Source: RGIG8306 sp964566025
GTDB lineage: Bacteria > Bacillota > Clostridia > Lachnospirales > Lachnospiraceae
NCBI GenBank assembly: GCA_964566025.1
Contig: CAZMHF010000005.1
Span: forward strand, 1-64,000
Direction: 5' to 3'
DNA: 64,000 nucleotides
A model generated the notes under the pieces. That model was given only the letters and a program-made list of their open reading frames with translations. It was not told the origin of the DNA and did not search any database. Each line of letters begins with the position of its first letter. Position 1 is the first letter of the stretch. Shown in pieces: positions 1 through 9,014 of the stretch. Both the position numbers and the translations under genes were made by a program.

Positions 1-9
1 GAATCTCTC

Positions 10-33
10 AAAAGCCGTATAAACACTGGCTTT
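10..33 (-). terminator. Possible terminator after lysS
   Basis: A six-pair stem (AAAGCC with GGCTTT) with an 11-base loop, followed by TTTT on the minus strand. It overlaps the lysS stop codon. The stem is short, so this is tentative. Confidence 0.35.
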
Positions 34-1534
34 ATTTATCCAGACTCTTCATCGTAGGGAATAACAAGACATCTCTAATAGCAGCCGAATTGGTAAATAA
101 CATCACCATACGATCCACGCCAATGCCGATACCACCTGTTGGTGGCATACCATATGCCAAGGCGTTTAGGAAATCTTCATCCATACTATTGGCTTCTTCA
201 TCACCTTGCGCTTTTAATGCTTCTTGTGCCTCAAAGCGTTCTCTTTGATCGATTGGGTCATTTAATTCTGAATAAGCATTTGCCATCTCACGTTTTGTAA
301 TAAATAACTCAAAACGCTCAACATACTCTGGGTTATCTGGTTTTTTCTTCGTCAATGGTGAAATCTCAATTGGGTGATCCATAATAAAGGTCGGTTGTAC
401 AAGATGTTCTTCTACAAATTCCTCAAAAATAAGCGATAGAATATCACCTTTCTTATGTCTTGCTTCATAATGAACTTCTAACTTATCCGCAAGTGCCTTT
501 GCCTCTTCGTCTGTTTTGATCGTCGTAAAATCCACATTCACATATTTTTTAACGGCATCTACCATCGTAAGACGTTCAAATGGCTTTTCAATATCAATAA
601 TATCGTCTCCGTATGGAAGTTGTAATGTTCCAAGAACATTTTTGGCAACATAACGATATAAGTTCTCTGTCAAATCCATCATGCCATGATAATCCGTATA
701 CGCTTGGTATAGCTCCATCAATGTGAACTCTGGATTATGGCGTACAGAAAGGCCTTCGTTTCTAAATACACGACCAATTTCGTATACTTTTTCAAATCCG
801 CCTACTACTAATCTCTTCAAATACAGCTCTAGCGAAATACGCAAATTCACATCTTCATCAAGCGCATTATAATGCGCTACAAATGGCCTAGCAGATGCGC
901 CACCAGCGTTAGCAGTCAATACAGGTGTCTCTACTTCTAAAAAGCCTTCATTGTCTAAGAAACGACGCATTTGTGTTAGAATTTTCGAACGCTTTACGAA
1001 TGTATCTCTTACTTCTTCATTTACAATCAAATCCACATAGCGTTGACGATAACGAACATCTGTGTTGGTCAATCCATGGTATTTTTCAGGCAAAATCTGA
1101 AGACTTTTTGAAAGAAGTACGATTTTTTTTGCATGAATAGAAATCTCACCCGTCTTTGTTTTGAATACAAATCCCTCAAGACCAATAATATCTCCAATAT
1201 CCATCTTCTTAAAGTCTTTATAAGAGTCTTCTCCAATTTCGTCACGCGCTACGTAAGATTGGATTTTTCCCTCAAAATCAAGAATATTGCAAAATGACGC
1301 TTTTCCCATTACACGCTTCGACATAATACGTCCCGCAACAGAAACCGTCTTATTTTCAAATTCCTCAAAATGATCTTTAATTTGTTTTGTATGTGCATCA
1401 ACATCATATTTGGTAATCTCAAAAGGATCTCTTCCTTCTGCTTGCAATTGTGCTAATTTTTCTTTGCGAACCGCAATAAGCTGATTGACATCAACTTGTT
1501 GTTCTTGACCCTTATTTTGATTTTGCTCTGACAT
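32..1534 (-). CDS. lysS: Lysyl-tRNA synthetase, class II
   Basis: Charges tRNA-Lys with lysine in the cytoplasm. The 500 residues match the class II LysRS length. An OB-fold anticodon-binding domain lies at about 60-150 ([11 protein letters not shown] onward). The class II core follows: motif 1 near [10 protein letters not shown], motif 2 with the arginine in [10 protein letters not shown] and motif 3 in [12 protein letters not shown] near the C-terminus. A charged Gln/Glu/Lys N-terminal tail of about 25 residues precedes the OB fold. The gene lies 23 bases downstream of greA and probably shares its promoter. No T-box leader is present. Confidence 0.97.
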   Translation of the reverse strand: MSEQNQNKGQEQQVDVNQLIAVRKEKLAQLQAEGRDPFEITKYDVDAHTKQIKDHFEEFENKTVSVAGRIMSKRVMGKASFCNILDFEGKIQSYVARDEIGEDSYKDFKKMDIGDIIGLEGFVFKTKTGEISIHAKKIVLLSKSLQILPEKYHGLTNTDVRYRQRYVDLIVNEEVRDTFVKRSKILTQMRRFLDNEGFLEVETPVLTANAGGASARPFVAHYNALDEDVNLRISLELYLKRLVVGGFEKVYEIGRVFRNEGLSVRHNPEFTLMELYQAYTDYHGMMDLTENLYRYVAKNVLGTLQLPYGDDIIDIEKPFERLTMVDAVKKYVNVDFTTIKTDEEAKALADKLEVHYEARHKKGDILSLIFEEFVEEHLVQPTFIMDHPIEISPLTKKKPDNPEYVERFELFITKREMANAYSELNDPIDQRERFEAQEALKAQGDEEANSMDEDFLNALAYGMPPTGGIGIGVDRMVMLFTNSAAIRDVLLFPTMKSLDK

Positions 1535-1557
1535 ATGTACTCCTCTATTCTAGATGA

Positions 1558-2037
1558 TTAACTCTTTGTTATTTTAACAATCTTGTATTTTGCTTTTCCT
1601 GCCAATGTATCAATCGTCACAATTTTTCCAACTTTTTTGCCCATAATAGCAGCACCAACCAATGATTCATTGCTAATTTTATTTAAGCGGCTATTTGCCT
1701 CCGTTGTACCAACAATTATATATTCAACATCTTCTTTATATTCATAATCATGAAGTACAACGCGGCTTCCGATACCAACCTTTTTATCATCAATATCTTC
1801 CTCTGTCACTACTTCAACATTTTTTAAGATTTTTTCGATTTCGTCAATACGTGCTTCGATATCTCTTTGATCATCCTTTGCTGCATCGTATTCAGCATTT
1901 TCAGATAAGTCGCCTTGCTCTCTTGCCTCTTTGATTTTTTGAGCAACTTCCTTACGGCGAACCACTTTTAGATTTTGTAATTCATCTTCTAATTTCTTTA
2001 ACCCTTCATAAGTTAAAATATTTTTCTTTTCAGACAT
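1558..2037 (-). CDS. greA: Transcription elongation factor GreA
   Basis: Rescues backtracked RNA polymerase by stimulating cleavage of the nascent transcript. At 159 residues it has the family length. An N-terminal coiled-coil hairpin (about 10-75) carries the acidic tip DLSENAEYDAAKDDQ, and a C-terminal FKBP-like domain starts near 80. GreA-LysS adjacency is common in clostridia. A strong promoter lies directly upstream, so this is the first gene of a greA-lysS unit. The start is supported by a GGGAGG site upstream. Confidence 0.97.
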   Translation of the reverse strand: MSEKKNILTYEGLKKLEDELQNLKVVRRKEVAQKIKEAREQGDLSENAEYDAAKDDQRDIEARIDEIEKILKNVEVVTEEDIDDKKVGIGSRVVLHDYEYKEDVEYIIVGTTEANSRLNKISNESLVGAAIMGKKVGKIVTIDTLAGKAKYKIVKITKS

Positions 2038-2076
2038 ATTATCCTCCCATTATCGAGCTTACGCTACATTCCCGAA

Positions 2077-2105
2077 ATTATATATTAAAGTCCATGAAAA
2101 GTCAA
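2077..2105 (-). promoter_or_regulatory. Sigma-A-type promoter of greA-lysS
   Basis: Minus strand: TTGACT (2100-2105), 17-base spacer, TATAAT (2077-2082), about 40 bases before the greA start. Near-consensus. Confidence 0.8.
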
Positions 2106-2121
2106 GTAAAAGCACTTTTTC

Positions 2122-3084
2122 TCACTCGACGATTTTCTCCAACAACTGCTCCATTTCTTCAATGGATTCTACTTCATTTACTAATAATCGCATTTTTGCT
2201 GCATACGGCATCCCTGTTAAATACCACGATACATGCTTTCGCATTTCTCGAATACCGATATATTCACCTTTATAGGCAACAAGCATTTTGCTATGACGCA
2301 ATATCATATTTCGTATTTCGCCATTAGACGGTTTGTCTATGATTTCTCCCGTTTCAAGAAAAGAAATCACCTCTCGAAACAACCACGGATTTCCTCTAAC
2401 ACCTCTCGCCAACACAATGCCGTCACATCCTGTTTGCAAAAAACATTCCTTCGCATTCTTTGGCGTAAAAATGTCACCACTTGCAATAACTGGTATGGAT
2501 ACCGCTTCTTTTACTTGCCGAATAATATCCCAATCAGCCTCTCCCGAGTAATATTGTTCCCTTGTCCTTCCATGTACGGTAATAGCACTTGCGCCTGCCT
2601 GCTCTACCATCTTTGCAAATGAAACCGCATTAATCGTTGTTTCATCAAAACCTTTTCGGAATTTGACCGTCACAGGTTTTGTCACATTTTTTACAACTGA
2701 TTTTATAATCTTTTCAGCTAAGTCGCTATTTTTCATTAACGCAGAACCCTCGCCATTATTAACAATCTTTGGAACAGGACACCCCATATTAATATCCACC
2801 ATGGAATACGGCTTTTCGTCCAATTCGCCAGCAATCGCCCCCATAATAGCAGGATCTGAACCAAATAGTTGAATCGCTGTTTTTCCTTCTTCTGGCGATA
2901 CTTCTAATAATGGTTGCGTATTTTTATTTTTATATAAAATAGCCTTTGCACTTACCATTTCCATAAACTGCAAAGCACTACCTTGTTCATGACAAAGTAT
3001 GCGAAATGGCAAATCCGTAACGCCTGCCATAGGTGCTAGCATAACGCCATGCTCTAATTCAACATTCCCAATTTTCAAACTCAT
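2122..3084 (-). CDS. dusB: tRNA-dihydrouridine synthase, DusB type
   Basis: FMN-dependent reduction of uridine to dihydrouridine in tRNA. The TIM-barrel shows APMAGVTDLPFR near residue 17, the catalytic cysteine in NMGCPVPKI near residue 100, HGRTREQYYSG near 170 and the phosphate-binding ASGDIF and GVRGNPWLF motifs. The length of 320 residues is usual. It is the last gene of the argF-birA cluster and overlaps the preceding gene by four bases (ATGA), which indicates translational coupling. Nif3/DusB-type genes next to birA and greA are a frequent clostridial arrangement. Confidence 0.94.
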   Translation of the reverse strand: MSLKIGNVELEHGVMLAPMAGVTDLPFRILCHEQGSALQFMEMVSAKAILYKNKNTQPLLEVSPEEGKTAIQLFGSDPAIMGAIAGELDEKPYSMVDINMGCPVPKIVNNGEGSALMKNSDLAEKIIKSVVKNVTKPVTVKFRKGFDETTINAVSFAKMVEQAGASAITVHGRTREQYYSGEADWDIIRQVKEAVSIPVIASGDIFTPKNAKECFLQTGCDGIVLARGVRGNPWLFREVISFLETGEIIDKPSNGEIRNMILRHSKMLVAYKGEYIGIREMRKHVSWYLTGMPYAAKMRLLVNEVESIEEMEQLLEKIVE

Positions 3085-3410
3085 GCCAATGAATCACCCA
3101 CGATAAAAACGCGATAAAACATTTCAAGTGCCGAAAACAATTCTTGCTTTTCTTCACGATATTTTTTTAGTAATAAACCGCAACTAATTTCATCGCAATA
3201 TATATCTGCATCCGCAAATTCTGTTTTGAAAATCAACATTCCATCCGCATCAAATTCCAACAATAAAATGCCACCTTCTTCCTCCGTAAAGGTAACACAC
3301 ATAATTTGTAGTTCATCTTTTATATTTTGTGGTAGTTTTTCAAAATCGTTATTAAAGAAATATTTTTTTTCATATGAATTTGCTCCACATAATACAACAT
3401 TAGTCGACAT
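3081..3410 (-). CDS. Small conserved hypothetical protein between birA and dusB
   Basis: About 109 residues, acidic, with no signal peptide or membrane segment. It has a beta-rich middle (GGILLLEFDADGMLIFK) and a C-terminal helix (KKYREEKQELFSALEMFYR). It resembles small clostridial proteins of the DUF6145 kind, recalled from memory and uncertain. The start overlaps the end of birA and the stop overlaps dusB, so it is translationally coupled in this operon. Two starts are possible: ATG at 3416 (very close to the GGAG) or ATG at 3410 (better spacing, chosen). Function unknown. Confidence 0.8.
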   Translation of the reverse strand: MSTNVVLCGANSYEKKYFFNNDFEKLPQNIKDELQIMCVTFTEEEGGILLLEFDADGMLIFKTEFADADIYCDEISCGLLLKKYREEKQELFSALEMFYRVFIVGDSLA

Positions 3411-4380
3411 AACCATATACTCCTCTCACAGACACTTCACCAGCAACGATTGTATGCTCTATTCCTTCTTTGTCTTCTATCAACAATTCACCTTTTTTAG
3501 ATATTCCTTTACAAATACCTTCTCTTACATCCCCATCCATTAGTACAACAGGCTTTTTCATACTAATCAAAAACGATTCATATGCATTTTTTTGTGATGA
3601 TAGATCCTGCGTTTGCATAAATACTTGTATTTCACTTTCAAAATGGCGAACAACCGCTTCGAAAATTGCATCTCTCTTATAGTCCTTTTCGCCGATTTGC
3701 GCCAGCGATATCGCTTTTTCAAAAAGCTCTTTATCAAAGTTTTTTTGATTTATATTAATGCCAATCCCAACAATTAAAGCACTTACATAATCGCCTTCAC
3801 ATATCATTTCCGTTAATATACCACACACCTTTTTTTTATCGTAAATGATATCGTTTGGCCATTTAATTTGAAAAGACATCCCTGTTTGTTCGTTCAATGC
3901 TTTTACAACCGCAATGGCCGCAACAAGCGTCATCATACTTGCATTTTGTGGTAACAATGGTAGCTTTAAAATGGCTGACATATAAATCGAAGAGCCTTCT
4001 TGCGTTTCCCAGCTTCTTCCTCGTCGCCCCTTTGCTTCGGTTTGATGATCGGCCAAGCAAATCATACCATGTGTGTCTTTTTCACTTGACATTTTTTTTG
4101 CCATTTTATTGGTTGAATCAATGCTTTTTTTATAGGCTATTTTTTGACCAAGCCATGTTGTATTTAGCAAGCTCAGCCCTTCTATATCTCTCAAATAATC
4201 AGGAGACGCCAATAAGCGATATCCTTTATTTGATATCGCTCTTATATCATACCCATCTTTTCGCAACCCTTGAACCGCCTTCCAAATGGCTGTTCGACTA
4301 ACTTCTAGTTGGTCGCATAACTTCTGGCCAGATACATATTCATTTGTCTGTCTTAAAGCTCGTAAAACCTTTGCTTTCAT
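3400..4380 (-). CDS. birA: Biotin operon repressor / biotin-protein ligase
   Basis: Attaches biotin to acceptor lysines of biotin enzymes. The N-terminal winged helix (about 1-60, with VSRTAIWKAVQGLRKDGY as recognition helix) indicates a bifunctional BirA that also represses transcription. The ligase domain has the biotin/AMP loop KGRRGRSWE near 115 and KWPNDI near 170. The C-terminal SH3-like domain covers about 270-326. The ATG at 4380 is preferred because GGAGG sits five bases before it. No biotin synthesis genes are in the window, so its DNA target is not visible here. Confidence 0.94.
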   Translation of the reverse strand: MKAKVLRALRQTNEYVSGQKLCDQLEVSRTAIWKAVQGLRKDGYDIRAISNKGYRLLASPDYLRDIEGLSLLNTTWLGQKIAYKKSIDSTNKMAKKMSSEKDTHGMICLADHQTEAKGRRGRSWETQEGSSIYMSAILKLPLLPQNASMMTLVAAIAVVKALNEQTGMSFQIKWPNDIIYDKKKVCGILTEMICEGDYVSALIVGIGININQKNFDKELFEKAISLAQIGEKDYKRDAIFEAVVRHFESEIQVFMQTQDLSSQKNAYESFLISMKKPVVLMDGDVREGICKGISKKGELLIEDKEGIEHTIVAGEVSVRGVYGYVD

Positions 4381-4382
4381 GC

Positions 4383-4688
4383 CTACCTCCAAGTAGCAAA
4401 TCCCGCCAAAATTGCTAATACAAATAATGCACCTGCAAATATCATCTGCAAGTAAATTGCGACATTTTGCTTCTTGCTCCTATTTCGAACAAATCGTTTT
4501 TCAAAAACCGAAATGAAATTTTGCGCACTCGCTAATAAAAAGACGAATGGAAATAAATACTCTCTGGCACTCAGATTTTGAAGAATAAAAAAGCACAACA
4601 GAATGATAATCAAACTCGTTACTAGATGTAGCTTCTCAAATAATTGTTTCTTTTTTCTTAAAGTATTGCCACCTTGATTCATCTTCAT
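4383..4688 (-). CDS. Small membrane protein of unknown function
   Basis: 101 residues. A basic N-terminus (RKKKQ) precedes two close hydrophobic segments at about 22-40 and 47-62. A basic loop RNRSKKQN and a third segment at about 76-98 follow, so probably three membrane passes. It lies eight bases after argF and ends two bases before birA, so it is clearly cotranscribed. No motif points to a function, and I do not recognise the family with confidence. Confidence 0.8.
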   Translation of the reverse strand: MKMNQGGNTLRKKKQLFEKLHLVTSLIIILLCFFILQNLSAREYLFPFVFLLASAQNFISVFEKRFVRNRSKKQNVAIYLQMIFAGALFVLAILAGFATWR

Positions 4689-4696
4689 AAAGATTC

Positions 4697-5641
4697 CTAT
4701 GACTCACTCCCAAGTGTTGCCACCATAACCGCCTTAATTGTATGCATGCGATTTTCTGCCTCATCAAATACCACCGAGCGAGGTCCATCAATCACTTGAG
4801 CAGTTACTTCCTTGCCTCTTACAGCTGGCAAGCAATGCATAAAGATTGTAGAATCCTTTTGTGTTTGATCTAACAATTCTTGGTTTACTTGATATGGTGT
4901 AAGTAGTTCAATTCTCTCTTGCGCTTGCTCCTCTTCGCCCATTGAAACCCATACATCGGTATAAATAATATCTGCATCCTTTACGGCGCTTGTATCCTGT
5001 GTTAATAAAATCGTTCCAGCTGATTCTGCACAATAATCCAAACACAACTCAACTAATTGTTCTTCTGGTAACAATGTTTCAGGTGCAATAATCACAAAAT
5101 GAAGTCCCATTTTTGCACAACCAATCATCAATGAGTTGGCCATATTATTTCGTCCATCACCCATATAAACAAATTTCAGTCCTGCTAACGCCCCAAATTG
5201 CTCTTGAATAGTCAAGAAATCAGCCAGTATTTGTGTTGGATGATATGCATCCGTTAAGCCATTCCATACAGGCACATTTGCGTACTGCGCCAACTTTTCA
5301 AGATTGTCTTGAGAATAACCACGAAATTCAATTCCGTCAAACATACGACCAAGTACTTTTGCGGTATCCTCAATTGTTTCTTTTGAGCCTAATTGAATAT
5401 CATGATTGCTTAAATATTCAGGATTAGCTCCCTCATCATTTGCTGCTACGGTAAATGCAGCACGCGTTCTTGTCGATGTTTTTTCAAAAATCAGCGCAAT
5501 GTTCTTGCGCGATAAGCTATTCCCTAAAATTCCAGCCTTCTTATCTGCTTTTTTCTTTGCTGCCAAATCGATAAGATATTGAATTTCTTCTGTGGTAAAA
5601 TCCTTTAACGTTAAAAAACTACGTCCTTTTAAGCTAATCAT
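4697..5641 (-). CDS. argF: Ornithine carbamoyltransferase
   Basis: Makes citrulline from ornithine and carbamoyl phosphate in arginine synthesis (or the reverse in arginine breakdown). 314 residues from the ATG at 5641, which has AAGGAG five bases upstream; a longer reading frame would run back over the promoter and operator. Carbamoyl-phosphate motif STRTR near residue 55, HPTQ near 130 and the ornithine-site HCLPA near 270 are all intact. argH lies 22 kb away on the other strand, so the pathway genes are scattered. Two palindromes resembling ARG boxes precede it, suggesting ArgR control and a biosynthetic role. Confidence 0.95.
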   Translation of the reverse strand: MISLKGRSFLTLKDFTTEEIQYLIDLAAKKKADKKAGILGNSLSRKNIALIFEKTSTRTRAAFTVAANDEGANPEYLSNHDIQLGSKETIEDTAKVLGRMFDGIEFRGYSQDNLEKLAQYANVPVWNGLTDAYHPTQILADFLTIQEQFGALAGLKFVYMGDGRNNMANSLMIGCAKMGLHFVIIAPETLLPEEQLVELCLDYCAESAGTILLTQDTSAVKDADIIYTDVWVSMGEEEQAQERIELLTPYQVNQELLDQTQKDSTIFMHCLPAVRGKEVTAQVIDGPRSVVFDEAENRMHTIKAVMVATLGSES

Positions 5642-5661
5642 ATATTCTCCTTTTAGATCTT

Positions 5662-5673
5662 TTATAATTATAA
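5662..5673. promoter_or_regulatory. Possible second, weaker ARG box
   Basis: Perfect palindrome TTATAATTATAA, 33 bases centre to centre from the stronger box at 5694-5707, which is about three helical turns. It lies between the predicted transcript start and the argF ribosome binding site. Confidence 0.35.
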
Positions 5674-5693
5674 GTGTTTTCTCGCCTTCATGT

Positions 5694-5707
5694 TGCATAA
5701 TTATACA
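5694..5707. promoter_or_regulatory. Candidate ARG box overlapping the argF -10
   Basis: TGCATAATTATACA, a near-perfect palindrome fitting the ArgR operator pattern TGNATNNNNATNCA. It covers the -10 hexamer, so ArgR binding would block initiation. ArgR itself is not in the window. Confidence 0.6.
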
Positions 5708-5727
5708 CTAGTATTTGGTATTGTCAA
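5700..5727 (-). promoter_or_regulatory. Sigma-A-type promoter of the argF operon
   Basis: Minus strand: TTGACA (5722-5727), 16-base spacer, TATAAT (5700-5705). Both hexamers match consensus. It probably drives argF, the small membrane gene, birA, the 109-residue protein and dusB. Confidence 0.8.
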
Positions 5728-5731
5728 CTAA

Positions 5732-5768
5732 AAAATCAAAGAAAAAGGTTCGCTTTTTCTTTGATTTT
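5732..5768 (-). terminator. Terminator after the SPFH gene
   Basis: Perfect 16-pair stem with a five-base loop (GTTCG on the plus strand), with T-rich descending arm and one further T on the minus strand. It separates the NfeD/SPFH unit from the argF promoter five bases away. Confidence 0.8.
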
Positions 5769-5793
5769 ATGCATTATTTACTTAAGAAATTAC

Positions 5794-6741
5794 TTAATCC
5801 TTTGTTACTTCAGAAGCTGTTCGAAGCAAACCGACCAAACCTTGCATATCCGATGGAATAATAATTTTCGTTGCTTGCCCGTCAGCTACTGTTTCAAATG
5901 TTTCAAAGGCTTTCATTTGAAGAACCGCTTCATCTGCTCCCGCTTCTTTTAGGAAACGAATACCATCTGCTTTTGCAAGCTGAATTTTTTTAATCGCTTC
6001 TGATTCACCTTCTGCCTCGCGGATCATCGATTCTCTTTTACCCTCTGCTGCAAGAATAGCTGCTTCTTTTTCTGCTTCCGCAACTAAGATTGCTGATTCC
6101 TTTTTACCTTCTGCTACAAGAATTGAGGATGTTTTTTCACCTTCTGCACGAAGAATATTTTCTCTTCGCTCACGCTCGGCTTTCATTTGTTTCTCCATCG
6201 CATCTTGGATTTGTGCTGGTGGAATAATATTTTTAAGCTCAACACGATTCACCTTAATTCCCCAAGGATCTGTCGCTACATCAAGTCCCACACGCATCTT
6301 CGTGTTAATAATTTCTCTTGAGGTCAATGTTTCATCTAATTCTAAATCACCAATAATATTACGCAATGTCGTCGCTGTTAAATTCTCAATCGCCATAATT
6401 GGATTTTCAACACCATAAGCATATAGCTTTGGATCGGTGATTTGGAAAAATACAATGGTATCAATTCGCATCGTAACATTGTCTTTTGTAATAACAGGCT
6501 GTGGTGGGAAATCAACTACTTGTTCCTTCAATCCAACAACCTTTGCAACACGATCAACAATTGGTAGCTTCACATGAAGTCCTACAGACCACGTTCCAAT
6601 ATAACCACCTAATCTTTCGATAACCATCGCCGTCGCCTGTGGAACGACACGAATACATGATGCCAAAATCACTAATACTATAATAATAATAGCGACGATT
6701 GCTGCAAAGCTTCCTTCACTGAATGCTAAAATCATATTCAT
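5794..6741 (-). CDS. SPFH/stomatin-like membrane protein (paraslipin type)
   Basis: Membrane scaffold of the stomatin/prohibitin/flotillin/HflK superfamily. A single N-terminal transmembrane segment (about 10-30) is followed by the SPFH domain (RVVPQATAMVIERLGGY onward, to about 190). A long Glu/Ala/Lys-rich coiled coil with repeated ILVAEGKKESAILVAEA-like units follows (about 190-260). The gene overlaps the upstream NfeD gene by four bases; NfeD-paraslipin pairs are a well-known bacterial arrangement thought to act together in membrane organisation. Specific substrates are unknown. A longer relative such as HflK is less likely given the NfeD partner. Confidence 0.9.
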   Translation of the reverse strand: MNMILAFSEGSFAAIVAIIIIVLVILASCIRVVPQATAMVIERLGGYIGTWSVGLHVKLPIVDRVAKVVGLKEQVVDFPPQPVITKDNVTMRIDTIVFFQITDPKLYAYGVENPIMAIENLTATTLRNIIGDLELDETLTSREIINTKMRVGLDVATDPWGIKVNRVELKNIIPPAQIQDAMEKQMKAERERRENILRAEGEKTSSILVAEGKKESAILVAEAEKEAAILAAEGKRESMIREAEGESEAIKKIQLAKADGIRFLKEAGADEAVLQMKAFETFETVADGQATKIIIPSDMQGLVGLLRTASEVTKD

Positions 6742-7184
6742 CCTTCTTCTCCTTTGTTCGCTTTTTTAACAATGAGTTTTACGCCTGAGATCTTAACAAT
6801 CTCGACTACTTCATCTACTTCAATAACTTCTTTCTCATCTTCTGTTCTTGCCGTCCATTCTTGGCCGTTCAATATAACTGCGCCCGAGGCTTTTAAATTA
6901 TTTATCGTGCTTGTCACAATTGCTTTTTTCCCTGCTAGTGTATCAATATTTGTTTTAATATTGTTCTTGTACACATATTTTTTGAGAATTGGCCGTGTAA
7001 AGAATAATAGCGCAAACGATACTGCCACAAATAGGCTAATTTGAATTTCTACTTGGATACCGAAAACTGCTGCAATAAAAGCAATTAACGCACCTCCTGC
7101 AAACCAAATCGTATAAAGCCCTAATGTCGTGGCTTCATAAACAAGGAAAACCACAAACAAAGTTAACCAAATAATCAAATCCAT
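6738..7184 (-). CDS. NfeD-like membrane protein (short form)
   Basis: 149 residues from the ATG at 7184, which has GGAG six bases upstream. Two or three hydrophobic segments fill residues 1-75, including a Gly-rich stretch. The C-terminal OB-fold NfeD domain runs from about 85 to 145 (KAIVTSTINNLKASGAVILNGQEW). The short form lacks the ClpP-class protease domain found in long NfeD proteins. It pairs with the overlapping SPFH gene; such partners are known to work together at the membrane. Confidence 0.88.
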   Translation of the reverse strand: MDLIIWLTLFVVFLVYEATTLGLYTIWFAGGALIAFIAAVFGIQVEIQISLFVAVSFALLFFTRPILKKYVYKNNIKTNIDTLAGKKAIVTSTINNLKASGAVILNGQEWTARTEDEKEVIEVDEVVEIVKISGVKLIVKKANKGEEG

Positions 7185-7293
7185 AGCGTTCTCCTTTCTT
7201 ACTGTCCTCTTCAGTAATAGTATTTTACTCTTTTTTGCCCAATAAAACAATAACGATTCATCATTCATTTATTACTTTTTTCTTTCAAATAAA

Positions 7294-7319
7294 AAAGCGC
7301 CTAAAACATTAAGCGCTTT
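7294..7319 (-). terminator. Terminator after the SleB-like gene
   Basis: Stem AAAGCGC/GCGCTTT with a loop of about 11 bases and a run of T on the minus strand, 30 bases beyond the stop codon. Confidence 0.8.
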
Positions 7320-7350
7320 ATCTGAAAACTAATTCAATAGAGTTGTAAAA

Positions 7351-8832
7351 TTATCTTTTTCTAAAGAAACAATGATTGCCAATTACTCGATAGTATGTAT
7401 ACGCATCTACGTTTGCTTTTGGAAGTGAAATAAAAAAAATAGCATTTTCTACTACACTCACTCCTGCACAAGCATCATAAACTGCATTTAAACATTCTTG
7501 ATTCGGACCTTTTTGTATAAAGGATGCTAACAATCCCGTATTGGAACCATAAAATTGATTCGGTGCATACACAACTTGCGATACAGTCGATCCCCAATAA
7601 CCACTCTTAACACGATTTAAAATAACATTTGCGACTGCTATTTTTCCTTCATATGGTTGATTTTTTGCCTCTAGCATAATAACGCTTGCTATCAAATGTA
7701 TATCTTCATAGCTTAATGAAACTGGCTCATTTGTTATCGTAGCAACAGGAGCCTCTTGTGCTGCTTCTTGTTGGCGTCTTAATTCCTCTTCTTGACGAAT
7801 TTTCTGCGCTTGTGCTTCTTGCTGCGCTCTAACTCGCTCCGCCTCAATACGCTCCGCTTCAAGCCTCTCTGCTTCAAGTCTTTCTGCTTCGATTCTTTGT
7901 AGCTCTTTCTCTTGTGCGATACTTACTGCCGTTTGATAATCTGGACGAATGGTGACAAAATCGTAATTTAAATAACCTTCTTTGCCATCACAAGAGATTT
8001 TTACCCATCCTTCTTCAAAATCCAAAACGCCAAATTCTTCGCCTAAATGCCCTTGTGTATACACATTATCTGCGATTTCTGGTGTTAGACGAATATTTAA
8101 AATATCTGCTTGTACAACTGCGTAAAGAGGGATGTTTTTATGAATATTTGTGGCACCGATATGAATGTATTCGGTGTTTACCCAACCATCCACATCTCCG
8201 CTTTGAATGCGTGACCAACCATCCTTCTGCTCAATGACACGCCCCCAGCTAGCTGGATATAATTTTCCGACCACGTCACCATCTGGTTGTGTTCGAATGT
8301 TTAAATATTCTTGAATCATTTCATCTCGAACGGTAAACATATCACATAACAATTTGTGTAATGTATCTTCTAATGATATTTCACTTACTGCTTGATCCGC
8401 TGCCTCTTCTTGTTTTAAGAAGTTTACCAATAGCGTATGCTCTTTTAAAATAGTATCTAGTGGATTAATATACTCGGAAAATTTCCCCGATGGTATGGCA
8501 AATCCTTCTGTCATCTCTGTTTCAACCACCGTAGCGCCTAAAACACCATTTACCGCCTCAAATATTGGTGTAATTTCTGTGCTAAGTATGGAGTTGGTTA
8601 GTGCAAGATCTGATAAATAATTGGCTGTTTCTTCTTCTGGCATATCCAATGCGACATTGATAACGGCTTTGTTGATATCCTCTAATGTAGCTGGATTCAA
8701 AAGATTCAACGCCAGTACATTTGGTTTTTCCTTATGGCTTTCTTCATCTACATAACCTTCGCTAACCATTGAGCCTAAAAAGACAATTAGCAACAACAGG
8801 TTGATGATGATGATTCTGCTTTTCGAAATCAT
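7351..8832 (-). CDS. Secreted SH3-domain cell-wall hydrolase, SleB family
   Basis: 493 residues. An N-terminal signal or anchor segment covers about 7-24. Two bacterial SH3 domains follow at about 175-227 (LNIRTQPDGDVVGKL start) and 243-296 (LNIRLTPEI start). A Glu/Arg-rich repeated linker with AERLEAERLEAERIEAERV-type heptads occupies about 307-360, probably coiled coil. The C-terminal hydrolase_2/SleB domain (about 374-490) has the conserved glutamate in VIMLEAKNQPYEGKIAVANV and the NRVKSG motif. SleB enzymes are peptidoglycan lytic enzymes, first known from spore cortex, but this architecture also fits a vegetative wall enzyme. It is monocistronic, with a strong promoter and a structured leader. 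Confidence 0.88.
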   Translation of the reverse strand: MISKSRIIIINLLLLIVFLGSMVSEGYVDEESHKEKPNVLALNLLNPATLEDINKAVINVALDMPEEETANYLSDLALTNSILSTEITPIFEAVNGVLGATVVETEMTEGFAIPSGKFSEYINPLDTILKEHTLLVNFLKQEEAADQAVSEISLEDTLHKLLCDMFTVRDEMIQEYLNIRTQPDGDVVGKLYPASWGRVIEQKDGWSRIQSGDVDGWVNTEYIHIGATNIHKNIPLYAVVQADILNIRLTPEIADNVYTQGHLGEEFGVLDFEEGWVKISCDGKEGYLNYDFVTIRPDYQTAVSIAQEKELQRIEAERLEAERLEAERIEAERVRAQQEAQAQKIRQEEELRRQQEAAQEAPVATITNEPVSLSYEDIHLIASVIMLEAKNQPYEGKIAVANVILNRVKSGYWGSTVSQVVYAPNQFYGSNTGLLASFIQKGPNQECLNAVYDACAGVSVVENAIFFISLPKANVDAYTYYRVIGNHCFFRKR

Positions 8833-8851
8833 TATTTTCCTCCTACCTTGT

Positions 8852-8913
8852 AACCATTTTCACCTTGTAAACGGTGAGTAAGAAATGGTTTTTACATATC
8901 TTTTTTGATATGT
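8852..8913 (-). promoter_or_regulatory. Structured 5' leader of the SleB-like gene
   Basis: Two hairpins lie between the promoter and the start codon. The first is a perfect stem ACATATC/GATATGT (8894-8913). The second (8852-8890) has outer stem AACCATTT/AAATGGTT and inner stem TCACC/GGTGA, separated by a five-base bulge. The second ends close to the ribosome binding site AGGAGG. It does not match a riboswitch class I can recall. Confidence 0.5.
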
Positions 8914-8933
8914 TACAAAAGTGTTACGAAATA

Positions 8934-8962
8934 ATTATATCCGATGTAATAACTTTTGTCAA
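8934..8962 (-). promoter_or_regulatory. Consensus promoter of the SleB-like gene
   Basis: Minus strand: TTGACA (8957-8962), 17-base spacer, TATAAT (8934-8939). Exact consensus, so the gene is probably well expressed in growing cells under sigma-A rather than a spore sigma factor. Confidence 0.85.
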
Positions 8963-8963
8963 C

Positions 8964-9006
8964 CCCTCCCCACTTTCGCCTTTTTTTCGGCTCCTTAATG
9001 GGAGGG
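8964..9006 (-). terminator. GC-rich hairpin after the TrmH-family gene
   Basis: CCCTCCC (8964-8970) pairs with GGGAGGG (9000-9006), with an inner GCC/GGC stem around a T7 loop. The GC content is far above the surroundings. There is no T tract on the minus strand, so its role as a terminator is uncertain. Confidence 0.4.
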
Positions 9007-9014
9007 AAACCCCC

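Noticed and set aside
7780..7920. Repeat array in the SleB-like gene
   Set aside because: It encodes the heptad-like AERLEAERIEA linker; not a mobile or regulatory repeat.
8852..8913. c-di-AMP (ydaO) riboswitch ahead of the SleB-like gene
   Set aside because: These riboswitches often precede wall hydrolases, but the conserved ydaO core blocks are absent and the leader is too short.
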